A stretch of 25,925 nucleotides of DNA from CAYLOP01 sp964385305 (GTDB lineage Bacteria; Chloroflexota; Anaerolineae; Anaerolineales; E44-bin32). Numbering within the stretch: position 1 is the stretch's first letter; the number at the start of each line of letters is the position of its first letter. Position numbers and translations under genes: made by a program. The notes below the pieces were generated by a model. It was given only the letters and a program-made list of their open reading frames with translations. It was not told the DNA's origin and did not search any database. Shown here piece after piece: positions 15,567 through 22,547 of the stretch. The stretch spans positions 1-25,925 of the forward strand of contig CAYLOP010000029.1 of assembly GCA_964385305.1 (NCBI GenBank), given 5' to 3'.

Positions 15567-16636
15567 TTAAGTGTCAATTTACCTCGAAAGCGTGCATAGG
15601 TCGCGTAATCGATCTCCGTTCGCCGAGCAATGTATGCCTGTGTACCCATCGACCGCTCTCTTCGACTGGGGAGCAGATCTGTCGTATGAAAACTCATAGC
15701 ATCAGACCCGGCGCCCGAGCCATACGAAACCATAAGGATTCGCTCTCCTGGTTGTGCGATATCGAGAATAGCGGTGAGGCCAACAAGTGCTGAGCCGGCA
15801 TACACGTTACCGATCTTGGAAACGAGCAATCCTGCTTCGATTTGCTCGTTGTTGAACCCCAATATGTGCGCAACGCGTACCGGGAACTTCGTATTCGGTT
15901 GATGGAAGACTGCATATTGATAATCTTCAGGCGAGGTGCCCATCGCTTCCATGAGAGCTTGCCCAGCCGTCGTGATATGTTTAAAGTAGGCTGGTTCGCC
16001 GGTAAACCTTTCACCGTGCTCGGGATATTTTTCATTAGCCCTACGCCAGAAATCGGGTGTGTCGGTGGCGAAGGAATAGCTACCTTCGATGACAGCTAGA
16101 CTTTCGTCCATTGGTCCCAGCAGATAGGCTGCGCCACCTGCGCCGGCGGTGTATTCGAGCGGGTCGCCAGGTCGCCCCTGGGCAGTGTCCATGCCGATGG
16201 CAAGGGCATAGGGTGCCATGCCAGAGCCCACAAAGCCGATTGCAGCTTGCATGGCTTCTGTACCAGCCTTACAGGCAAATTCCCAATCGGCGGCCTGTGT
16301 ATTGGGCGTGGCGCCGATCGCTTCCGCCACGATCGTGGAAGTGGGTTTTACCGCGTAAGGATGCGATTCTGAGCCAACCCATACCGCACGGATTTGCGTG
16401 GCGTCGATTTGGGCGCGAGCAAGTGCATTACGAGCGGCCTCGATGGACATTGTGACCACATCTTCATCGATCCCAGCAACGGCTTTTTCCTCAACCGGTA
16501 CGCCCCCTGCACCTGCCTTCCATATACGAGCGACTTCTCGAGCTGGCAAGCGATAACGCGGGATGTAGGCGCCATAACCAACAATGCCGACATCTTGAAT
16601 GGGCTTGAGAATTTTTGGTTTTTGATGTTCTGTCAT
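15563..16636 (-). CDS. Hydroxymethylglutaryl-CoA synthase, archaeal type
   Basis: From the ATG at 16636 (AGGAAGGA just upstream) the product is 357 residues; an in-frame ATG at 16657 has no such site. It condenses acetyl-CoA with acetoacetyl-CoA to HMG-CoA. Active-site residues visible: Glu90 in GSESHPYAVKPT, nucleophile Cys122 in WEFACKAGTEA, and His245 in VFHQPNTKFP. The N-terminal GIVGYGAYIPRYRL and the length (about 350) match the archaeal form rather than the longer eukaryotic/Gram-positive MvaS. It sits between HMG-CoA reductase and the thiolase-fold gene, with a 4-base overlap to the latter. The 137-base gap upstream contains a palindrome TCTCGCGAGA (16671-16680). Confidence 0.93.
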   Translation of the reverse strand: MTEHQKPKILKPIQDVGIVGYGAYIPRYRLPAREVARIWKAGAGGVPVEEKAVAGIDEDVVTMSIEAARNALARAQIDATQIRAVWVGSESHPYAVKPTSTIVAEAIGATPNTQAADWEFACKAGTEAMQAAIGFVGSGMAPYALAIGMDTAQGRPGDPLEYTAGAGGAAYLLGPMDESLAVIEGSYSFATDTPDFWRRANEKYPEHGERFTGEPAYFKHITTAGQALMEAMGTSPEDYQYAVFHQPNTKFPVRVAHILGFNNEQIEAGLLVSKIGNVYAGSALVGLTAILDIAQPGERILMVSYGSGAGSDAMSFHTTDLLPSRRERSMGTQAYIARRTEIDYATYARFRGKLTLK

Positions 16637-16773
16637 GCATTCCTTCCTGAGACCCACATTCTCTTCAGAATCTCGCGAGAGGGTGAATGGGGGTCATTTC
16701 TGCTCCCGTAGAGGCGATATCCCGCTGATAATTTAAACAGAAGATCTCAGCTACGCATCCGAAACGGATGGCT

Positions 16774-18069
16774 TCAATCTTTCAAGCCGAGCTGCCTCAC
16801 CAATCCTTGTGCGCGCTCGAGTCGAATGACACCCTCGCGAATCATGCGTTGGGCGACTTGTTCGATCTGTTCTCCTTGAGCGCCAGCGGCAATGGCTATC
16901 TGCCTGGCATGAAGGGACATGTGCCCGCGTTGGATGCCCTCAGTCACGAGCGCTCGCAGGGCGGCAAGATTTTGGGCCAGACCGACTGACACGATGATCT
17001 CCGCTAATTCTCGGGCGCTCTTCACACCCATTAGTTTAAGGCAAACGTTTGCAGCAGGATGAACGCGCGTTGCACCACCCACGATACCTACGGCCATCGG
17101 CATCTCTAGCTCGCCGATCAACTCTCCTCCCTGGCCAATACGCCATTGGCTGAGGGATGTGTACCGTCCATCACGCGCGGCATAGGCATGGGCACCCGCC
17201 TCGATGGCGCGCCAATCGTTGCTCGTGGCTAAAACGACGGCGTCGATGCCGTTCATGATCCCTTTGTTGTGCGTGGCGGCGCGGTATGAATCCGCGGCCG
17301 CAAACGCCCATGCTTCAACAATCCTGTCCCTGACCTGTTCTCCCGGAAGTTTCTCGTACGTCAAGACATCAGCAGGGATTCGGCAGCGTGTGCGAGCTAG
17401 GCGACGATCGGCAAGGTTGGACAAAATACGCAGGTTGACTCGTCCACCCGTGAGTTCTTCAACTTTCGGCGCCAACCGTTCTGCAACGGTATTGATGGCA
17501 TTGGCTCCCATGGCATCACGGGTGTCGAATATCACATGCACGATCAACATCGGACCCACCGTAGTTTCGTGTAGAAGACGGACCTCCACATCACGAGCGC
17601 CGCCGCCAAGTTGGACAATGACCGGGTCAACCTCATCCGCAAGCGTCAAGATTTCTGTCTTGGCTTCCAAGAGGCGTGCATGCGCGCGCTCGAAGTCTGG
17701 CACTTCGAGGACCTGAAGCTGGGCGATCATTTCGGGTTCAGTGGTGTGAGCTGTGAAACCACCGCCCGCACGCGCCAACTTGGCCATGAACGATGCACCT
17801 GCAACCACGGAAGGTTCTTCAATGACCATCGGTACCAGCACTTCGCGCCCGTTTACAAGGAAATTCGTCGCAACAGCTAGTGGAATCCCAAAAAGTCCAA
17901 TTACGTTTTCGATCATGTGATCAGCTTGTTCGAGGGTCAGACCATCCCTTCCTTGCAGGATCCATAGCTCATCCTCATCCAACCCTGCTGTAGCGGCGAT
18001 CTTCTCGAGACGCTCTTCAGGCTGGAGTTTATATAGGCCAGGAAGATGAGCTGAGGTTGTCCTAGACAT
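16774..18069 (-). CDS. mvaA: Hydroxymethylglutaryl-CoA reductase, class II (degradative-type fold)
   Basis: From the ATG at 18069 (AGGAG 8 bases upstream) the product is 431 residues, the normal length of class II enzymes. The frame stays open to 18432, but that stretch runs through the divergent kinase gene and is not homologous-looking. It reduces HMG-CoA to mevalonate. Motifs: IEEPSVVAGAS with the catalytic Glu (84/85), DTRDAMGAN (Asp185), ATHNKGIMNGIDAVVLATSNDWRA (Lys269, Asp285) and the C-terminal GHMSLHAR with His387. Together with the synthase it commits acetyl units to isoprenoids; class II enzymes can also run oxidatively, but the synthase next door favours biosynthesis (inference). 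Confidence 0.95.
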   Translation of the reverse strand: MSRTTSAHLPGLYKLQPEERLEKIAATAGLDEDELWILQGRDGLTLEQADHMIENVIGLFGIPLAVATNFLVNGREVLVPMVIEEPSVVAGASFMAKLARAGGGFTAHTTEPEMIAQLQVLEVPDFERAHARLLEAKTEILTLADEVDPVIVQLGGGARDVEVRLLHETTVGPMLIVHVIFDTRDAMGANAINTVAERLAPKVEELTGGRVNLRILSNLADRRLARTRCRIPADVLTYEKLPGEQVRDRIVEAWAFAAADSYRAATHNKGIMNGIDAVVLATSNDWRAIEAGAHAYAARDGRYTSLSQWRIGQGGELIGELEMPMAVGIVGGATRVHPAANVCLKLMGVKSARELAEIIVSVGLAQNLAALRALVTEGIQRGHMSLHARQIAIAAGAQGEQIEQVAQRMIREGVIRLERAQGLVRQLGLKD

Positions 18070-18148
18070 AACGAATCTCCTGTCTGCAATCAAGCTGCTT
18101 ATGTATACGGTTTTCGTTCTAGCAAAAACTATCAGGATTGCTAGGGAT

Positions 18149-18176
18149 TTGCTAAATGAGGTGAATAGGGTAGAAT
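18149..18176 (+). promoter_or_regulatory. Candidate promoter of the histidine kinase gene
   Basis: TTGCTA (18149-18154) and TAGAAT (18171-18176), 16-base spacer. It lies inside the longest possible kinase frame (ATG 18101), which argues that translation really starts downstream, at GTG 18203, where GGACGAGG provides a ribosome binding site. Confidence 0.5.
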
Positions 18177-18202
18177 CGGGATATGTGGATGGACGAGGTG
18201 AT

Positions 18203-19939
18203 GTGGACAACCTGGACCAGAAGTTAGAGAGTCGGTCTGAAATTCGCAAAAACCATTCAGACACAGAGTCACGCATGGGAGCACTGCATCGGGCAACACT
18301 GACTCTGTTTTCTGACCTTTCCCTAGATGGTGTACTCAGGCGAATCATACATGCGGCGAGAGAACTTTCCAACGCACGGTATGCTGCTTTGGGTATCCCA
18401 GATGGGAAAGGTGGGTTAGAAAAATTCCTCACCCTTGGTCTTTCCGACGAAGAGCTTCAACGCATGCCCCATGCGCCTGAGGGAATTGGGCTTTTAGGTG
18501 AGATGTTGCGGACCGGGCGCAGTATCCGTATCGCGGACACTTCAAAACACCCCAGTGCGGTTGGGTTCCCCCCCGGTCATCCTAAAATGCGATCATTTCT
18601 TGGTGTCCCCATCGCTGCATATGGTCGCCCGCTTGGTCAGATTTATCTCACAAACAAGATCGGCGCGGATCAGTTTTCCGCGGAGGATCAGCGTCTCATA
18701 GAGATGCTCGCCTCACATGCAGCCGCAGCGATTGAGAATGCCCGTTTATATCGACAGGTATTGGATAATGAGATCGAGCTCGCACAGCGCAATCTTGAGC
18801 TCGAGTTGGTTAACGCACTCACAACGACTGTAAGTTCCACGATGGATCTTACTGAGATCTTGGAACTGATGTCGGAGCGGGTGGTTCAGCTTTTTGGCGC
18901 TATGGCAGGGGAAATTTTCCTCCGGGAGCAGGCGGAGGGGATCTACCGACTTGCGGTTCATCAGGGGGATGGGATCGGTAAGTTTTGGAAGGACCAGCAT
19001 TTCGGCCCCGGTCAAGGCTTCATCGGCCATGTCGCCAAGCTTGGAAAACCGTTCTTCTCGTATGCGCTCGAGGATGAGCCGCATTTCATCAGTCAGCAAG
19101 TGATCGATGAAGGCGTTGGCACCCTTGTGGGTGTACCGCTCACTGCACCCGGTCAGGTCATGGGTGTGTTATGCCTCGTCTTTCATGGCGAACGACAGAT
19201 CCATGATCGTGAAGTCGGCTTGCTGGAAGCTGTCGGCGCAGGGATCGGAATCGCGGTTGAGAACGCCCATTTGTATCGTAGAGCAAGGCGTTTGGCGGTG
19301 CTCGAGGAGCGTGAGCGCATCGCAATGGATCTGCACGATGGCATTATTCAATCAATTTATGCGGTGGGTTTGATCCTTGAGTATGTCCGAATTCAAATGA
19401 AGGAAGCTGAAAGCGTCGGCTACGATAAGCTCGAGCAGGCCATCAAAGGCCTCAATGTGGTTATCGGTGATATCCGCTCCTACATTCTCGACCTCCAGCC
19501 TAGCCGTATTCAAATCGATGATCTCGAACAAGCTTTCCAGCAGCTTGTGAGGGAGTTTAAAGCCAATGCGCGGATAGATCTAACCTGCAAGATAGAAGCC
19601 GAATCCATTTCCAAATTACCGCAACCTATCGCAACTGAATTGTTTCTCATTGCACAAGAGGCGCTCGCTAATGTCGCGAAACACGCTGGTGCGACAAGCG
19701 TCTTACTCAATTTGCAGCAAGCAGAAGATGAGCTCCTTCTTCAAGTCATTGATAACGGACGGGGCTTCGAGATCGACACGGCGCCGGTTATCCTGGGTCA
19801 CGGATTATCAAATATGAGGGAGCGGACGCAGAACATTGGGGGAAAGCTAGAGATCGTGTCCCGCCCGAACGAAGGTACAACGATTAGTGTACGATTGGAT
19901 GCTAGCCGCCTCTTACAAAGATTACCCACAGCCTCGTAA
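18203..19939 (+). CDS. GAF-GAF sensor histidine kinase, NarL/DesK-type (HisKA_3)
   Basis: From GTG 18203 the product is 578 residues. It has no membrane segment, so it should sense an intracellular signal. Order: first GAF domain (about 35-185), second GAF (about 215-360), a coiled linker ending in RRARRLAVLEERERIA, the HisKA_3 phosphorylation site MDLHDGIIQSIY with His378, then HATPase_c with the N box EALANVAKHAG, G1 box DNGRGF and G2 box GHGLSNMRER. Such kinases normally signal to NarL-type regulators with a DNA-binding domain; the next gene encodes a receiver but no such domain. An ATG at 18101 is possible but has no ribosome binding site and lies upstream of the promoter. It is divergent from HMG-CoA reductase. 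Confidence 0.9.
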   Translation: MDNLDQKLESRSEIRKNHSDTESRMGALHRATLTLFSDLSLDGVLRRIIHAARELSNARYAALGIPDGKGGLEKFLTLGLSDEELQRMPHAPEGIGLLGEMLRTGRSIRIADTSKHPSAVGFPPGHPKMRSFLGVPIAAYGRPLGQIYLTNKIGADQFSAEDQRLIEMLASHAAAAIENARLYRQVLDNEIELAQRNLELELVNALTTTVSSTMDLTEILELMSERVVQLFGAMAGEIFLREQAEGIYRLAVHQGDGIGKFWKDQHFGPGQGFIGHVAKLGKPFFSYALEDEPHFISQQVIDEGVGTLVGVPLTAPGQVMGVLCLVFHGERQIHDREVGLLEAVGAGIGIAVENAHLYRRARRLAVLEERERIAMDLHDGIIQSIYAVGLILEYVRIQMKEAESVGYDKLEQAIKGLNVVIGDIRSYILDLQPSRIQIDDLEQAFQQLVREFKANARIDLTCKIEAESISKLPQPIATELFLIAQEALANVAKHAGATSVLLNLQQAEDELLLQVIDNGRGFEIDTAPVILGHGLSNMRERTQNIGGKLEIVSRPNEGTTISVRLDASRLLQRLPTAS

Positions 19940-20084
19940 ATCTACGTTTCCCAATCAGAAACGCATTTGAGCTTTATATCCTAACTTCTATGACAGTTAG
20001 CAATTCGCTTGGGGAAGTTGATCACTGGAGCAAGCATACACTTGGACTTATACTGGACACAACTCAACTGGGGAGAAGACGGAA

Positions 20085-20459
20085 GTGTGCGCAGCACGGT
20101 TGTATATCGTTGATGAACATGATTCGGTCAGATCGGCGTTAGCTGAGTATCTTGACCGCGCTTCGAATTTAACAGTCGTTGGGCATACAGCCGATGTTGA
20201 TAACGCACTGGAGGAGATCAAGCACGCCCAGCCGGATGTTGTATTAGTTGAGGTAAAGCGGACGGACGGGATGGGGTTAGAGATTATCCGCCAAATTTCA
20301 AGGTTGCCGGATGCCCCTCAGCTTATTGTATTCACCTCCTATCCGACAAAGTGGGAAGAAGAAGCCGCTGTGCGAGCGGGCGCAAGCTTGTATGTGCTCA
20401 AGGACATCAAATCTGACGAATTGGTAGAGCATATTTCCAAGTTGGCAGAACTGGCCTAA
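20085..20459 (+). CDS. Receiver-only response regulator with Glu at the phosphoacceptor position
   Basis: Starts at GTG 20085 behind GGGGAGAAGACGGA. The 124-residue product is a single receiver domain: acidic pair Asp10-Glu11 (YIVDEHD), Thr84/Ser85 (FTSYP) and the conserved Lys106 (YVLKDI). The expected phosphoacceptor Asp after beta-strand 3 is Glu56 (PDVVLVEVKRTDGMGLE). Glu here often mimics the phosphorylated state. No DNA-binding or enzymatic output domain follows; a stop and terminator end the gene. It lies 145 bases after the kinase and may work by protein contact or as a constitutive-on or decoy receiver (inference). Confidence 0.85.
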   Translation: MCAARLYIVDEHDSVRSALAEYLDRASNLTVVGHTADVDNALEEIKHAQPDVVLVEVKRTDGMGLEIIRQISRLPDAPQLIVFTSYPTKWEEEAAVRAGASLYVLKDIKSDELVEHISKLAELA

Positions 20460-20488
20460 TTGTGGCATCTTGTCGATCTTATATCTCT

Positions 20489-20518
20489 GCCCCTGAGTTA
20501 GCGGGGGCGTTTACTTTT
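20489..20518 (+). terminator. Terminator after the response regulator
   Basis: GCCCC (20489-20493) pairs with GGGGC (20504-20508) over a 10-base loop, followed by GTTTACTTTT. The stem is short but GC-only, and it lies 30 bases after the stop. Confidence 0.55.
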
Positions 20519-20669
20519 AAGGATGTGTGGGGGATCTCTGCGCCTTGTCGATCGGGGTAGCCATGCGGATATCGTGGCTGGGTTTGTGTAGATAAGTTAC
20601 ATGTTTGCTTACCTCTTCCGATCTGGCAAGGGTGAAAGGATTCGATTCTCGTGAAGGGGTATGATCATC

Positions 20670-20720
20670 TTGCAACTCCGCATACATTCCGTTATAGTTC
20701 TGAAGACTTCATTTAGGAGG
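20670..20720 (+). promoter_or_regulatory. Promoter and ribosome binding site of a 55-residue basic protein gene
   Basis: TTGCAA (20670-20675) and TATAGT (20693-20698) have the ideal 17-base spacer. A perfect AGGAGG lies at 20715-20720, 7 bases before ATG 20728. Confidence 0.72.
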
Positions 20721-20727
20721 TAAGCCT

Positions 20728-20895
20728 ATGCCCATGACTGATAAGCAGCGCAACATCCGACGACGGCAGCGTCGGGTGCGGAAATTGCGTCTCCTAAAAG
20801 CGAGATTGGCGGAGACACAAGATAGCAAGACGCGAGACCGTTTAATCGAGAAGATCCGACGCATTTCTCCCTGGGAGCCTCTTCCCAAGAAATAA
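20728..20895 (+). CDS. Small, highly basic protein (55 residues), unknown function
   Basis: The 55-codon gene starts at ATG 20728, 7 bases after a perfect AGGAGG and behind a well-spaced promoter. The product begins MPMTDKQRNIRRRQRRVRKL and ends ISPWEPLPKK. About a third of residues are Arg or Lys. A single long helix is expected over residues 4-45, then a Pro-rich tail. There is no Cys pair, signal or membrane segment. Strong charge suggests RNA, DNA or ribosome binding (inference). I do not recognise the family with confidence. It is a single-gene unit. Confidence 0.75.
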   Translation: MPMTDKQRNIRRRQRRVRKLRLLKARLAETQDSKTRDRLIEKIRRISPWEPLPKK

Positions 20896-20909
20896 TGCAG
20901 AGCGCCTCG

Positions 20910-20931
20910 ATGATGGATTGTTTTCCATCAT
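20910..20931 (+). terminator. Inverted repeat after the small basic protein gene, possible terminator
   Basis: Perfect 8-bp stem ATGATGGA (20910-20917) / TCCATCAT (20924-20931), 6-base loop, 14 bases after the stop. No T-run follows, so it may stabilise the mRNA 3' end rather than terminate. Confidence 0.4.
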
Positions 20932-20991
20932 GGGGCTGCTTCATCGGTTTACGTAAATTAACACTAACCATAGATTATTAGAACCTCTTCT

Positions 20992-21243
20992 CTATGCGGT
21001 CTCAGGTTCTTTCGTTATCACGTGCATGGCATCTGGTTTTATGAGCATTGTAAGGCTTGGCTTCGCTCCTATGTTCAGATTACTAAAGTTGGCTACCCCC
21101 CATCTCTGGTGTGTCTCCAACATGCTAACTTCAAGAAGAGCGATGGTCGGTGGCGTGATGGCGACCAGGCTGCCAGACCTGCGGTGAAACGCAGCAACAA
21201 CAGGCTGGGGCGCGGGGATGGTAAAGCGGTGCGTATACTTCAT
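20992..21243 (-). CDS. Short SRPBCC (START-like) domain protein, probably truncated
   Basis: The ATG at 21243 overlaps the epimerase stop (ATGA), as in a coupled pair. The 83-residue product begins MKYTHRFTIPAPQPVVAAFH and continues with RRSGSLVAITPPTIALLE, which closely resembles the start of SRPBCC/polyketide-cyclase-like proteins ('f.v.aP...Va.FHrd...l..LTPPp'). Full-length members are about 140-160 residues; here similarity fades after about residue 55 and a stop follows at codon 84. TIGR01777 epimerases are frequently fused to or adjacent to such a domain, which supports a real but shortened partner. It may be a decaying gene. Confidence 0.5.
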   Translation of the reverse strand: MKYTHRFTIPAPQPVVAAFHRRSGSLVAITPPTIALLEVSMLETHQRWGVANFSNLNIGAKPSLTMLIKPDAMHVITKEPETA

Positions 21244-22166
21244 TGCAACAGGTCCCGAAGCGCCGCTTCCGCATCTGGAAATTGGAATACGAATCCCATT
21301 TCCTGTAGGCGTTGTGGGATGACACGCGGTCCCTGCAAGAGTGTCTGCGCCATCTCCCCGAAAACGAGTTTCATGGCGAAACCGGGAAGTGGAAGGAAGG
21401 ATGGCCGCTTTAAAACGCGACCTAAAACACGACTGAAATCTGCATTGGTGAGCGGATTGGGTGCGGTGAGGTTATATACGCCGGAGGCATCGCTTCTTGT
21501 GATGAGGGCGCGGATGGCAGAGACGACATCAGCGATGTGGATCCAGGAGAACCATTGCTTCCCGCTGCCAATCGGCCCGCCGAGGAAAAGCTTCGTCTGC
21601 AGGACGATCGGAGGAAGGGCGCCGTCATGGGCATTTAGAATAGGGCCCATGCGTATGACCACACGACGAAGCCCCTCTGCTTCAACCTGCTTCGTCGAGG
21701 GTTCCCAGAAATTTGCACATACGTCGCTCAGGAAATCATCCCCTGGAGGGCTCGCTTCGGTCGCATGGGTGTTTGTCGATGCGTAATAATCCACACCCGA
21801 GGCCTGGATCAGAACTTTGGGTTTTACGTGTGCGCGTTGAACAGCTTGCAGAATCGCCTGGCCGGCGTTCAGGCGGCTCTCCTTGATGCGCCGTTTTCGT
21901 TCCTCGGTCCATCGAAACGCAATTGGATTCGGGCCTGCAAGGCGTTCGCCCGCCAGGTTTATGATGGCGTCCGCGCCTTCGACGTATGCGCTCCATCCGT
22001 TTGCAGTCTCCCCATCCCAGGGCGTAAGTTGTACCTGAGCAGGCAAGCCATTTTTCTTTTTCTCTGGGTTGCGGCTGGGGACGATGACTTCATGACCGTC
22101 CTTTACGAGACTGGTGGAAAGAGCGACTCCAAGCATCCCAGTGCCGCCTGTGATCATGACACGCAT
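21240..22166 (-). CDS. TIGR01777-family NAD(P)-dependent epimerase/oxidoreductase (YfcH-like)
   Basis: From the ATG at 22166 (AGGAG 8 bases upstream; a GTG at 22175 is too close to that site) the product is 308 residues. The extended SDR Rossmann fold begins MRVMITGGTGMLG. Other marks: the NLAGERLAG region (70-77), FRWTEERKRRIKESRLN (84-100), SGVDYYAS (123-130) with the catalytic-type Tyr, and FSWIHIADVVSAI. The family's substrate is not established; a nucleotide-sugar or other NAD(P)-linked conversion is only inferred from the fold. The end overlaps a short SRPBCC-like gene. No clear promoter was identified upstream. Confidence 0.9.
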   Translation of the reverse strand: MRVMITGGTGMLGVALSTSLVKDGHEVIVPSRNPEKKKNGLPAQVQLTPWDGETANGWSAYVEGADAIINLAGERLAGPNPIAFRWTEERKRRIKESRLNAGQAILQAVQRAHVKPKVLIQASGVDYYASTNTHATEASPPGDDFLSDVCANFWEPSTKQVEAEGLRRVVIRMGPILNAHDGALPPIVLQTKLFLGGPIGSGKQWFSWIHIADVVSAIRALITRSDASGVYNLTAPNPLTNADFSRVLGRVLKRPSFLPLPGFAMKLVFGEMAQTLLQGPRVIPQRLQEMGFVFQFPDAEAALRDLLQ

Positions 22167-22443
22167 TTTCGACACTCCTTATTTATGTGCGCCCGCTTCG
22201 ACTTGCGCCGAGTAGGCTATGGATCGGGGAAGGTGTTCCAGGATCGGTCTTCAATTCTCGCCAAGCTCTTTGCGAAGCGATTGATGGTGGATATCTAAGT
22301 ATAGCTCCAATTGTGCGACAGAAAGCCCATAGCATATGGATGCACTGGCAGGTAGGCAGTAGTGCTTTTCATTCGACAATACAACCACATAACTACGAAA
22401 CGGAAACCAAGCGGGTATCACGCCATTCTAGTACGTGGGTCCC
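22167..22443. other. Intergenic region between the epimerase and GntR regulator
   Basis: No supported gene. It separates the divergent epimerase and gntR transcripts. The structured part lies at its right end, in the gntR promoter and operator that follow. Confidence 0.5.
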
Positions 22444-22472
22444 TTGACACCCCCCTGGAATTCGTGTAAAGT
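22444..22472 (+). promoter_or_regulatory. Promoter of the GntR regulator and microcompartment operon
   Basis: Perfect TTGACA (22444-22449) and TAAAGT (22467-22472), 17-base spacer. Transcription should start near 22479, at the edge of the 18-bp palindrome. A second, separate promoter for rpiB is not seen, so the downstream genes may share it. Confidence 0.72.
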
Positions 22473-22480
22473 AAGTGAAA

Positions 22481-22498
22481 TGTAATAACATTATTACA
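22481..22498. promoter_or_regulatory. Putative GntR operator (perfect 18-bp palindrome)
   Basis: TGTAATAACATTATTACA: two perfect 8-base arms around CA. It covers the predicted transcription start, the classical position for repression. GntR/HutC regulators bind palindromes with GT and AC ends, and this site stands 50 bases before such a regulator's own gene. Autoregulation is inferred. I saw no second copy in the window. Confidence 0.7.
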
Positions 22499-22547
22499 GG
22501 CCGTTAATTACATCATGTCTTCGCCGCGCCGAAATGGAAGGATGACC

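Noticed and set aside
18070..18432. Upstream extension of the HMG-CoA reductase frame (about 121 extra residues)
   Set aside because: It is antisense to the kinase gene, gives a Ser/Arg-rich non-homologous sequence, and the ATG at 18069 has a good ribosome binding site and the normal class II N-terminus.
20636..20656. AAGGATTCGATTCTCG resembling a tRNA T-loop
   Set aside because: The flanking bases do not form a 5-bp T-stem, and no other tRNA arms are present.
21022..21786. 254-codon plus-strand frame opposite the epimerase and SRPBCC-like genes
   Set aside because: Shadow of two leftward genes; Arg/Ser-rich with no recognisable motif or ribosome binding site.
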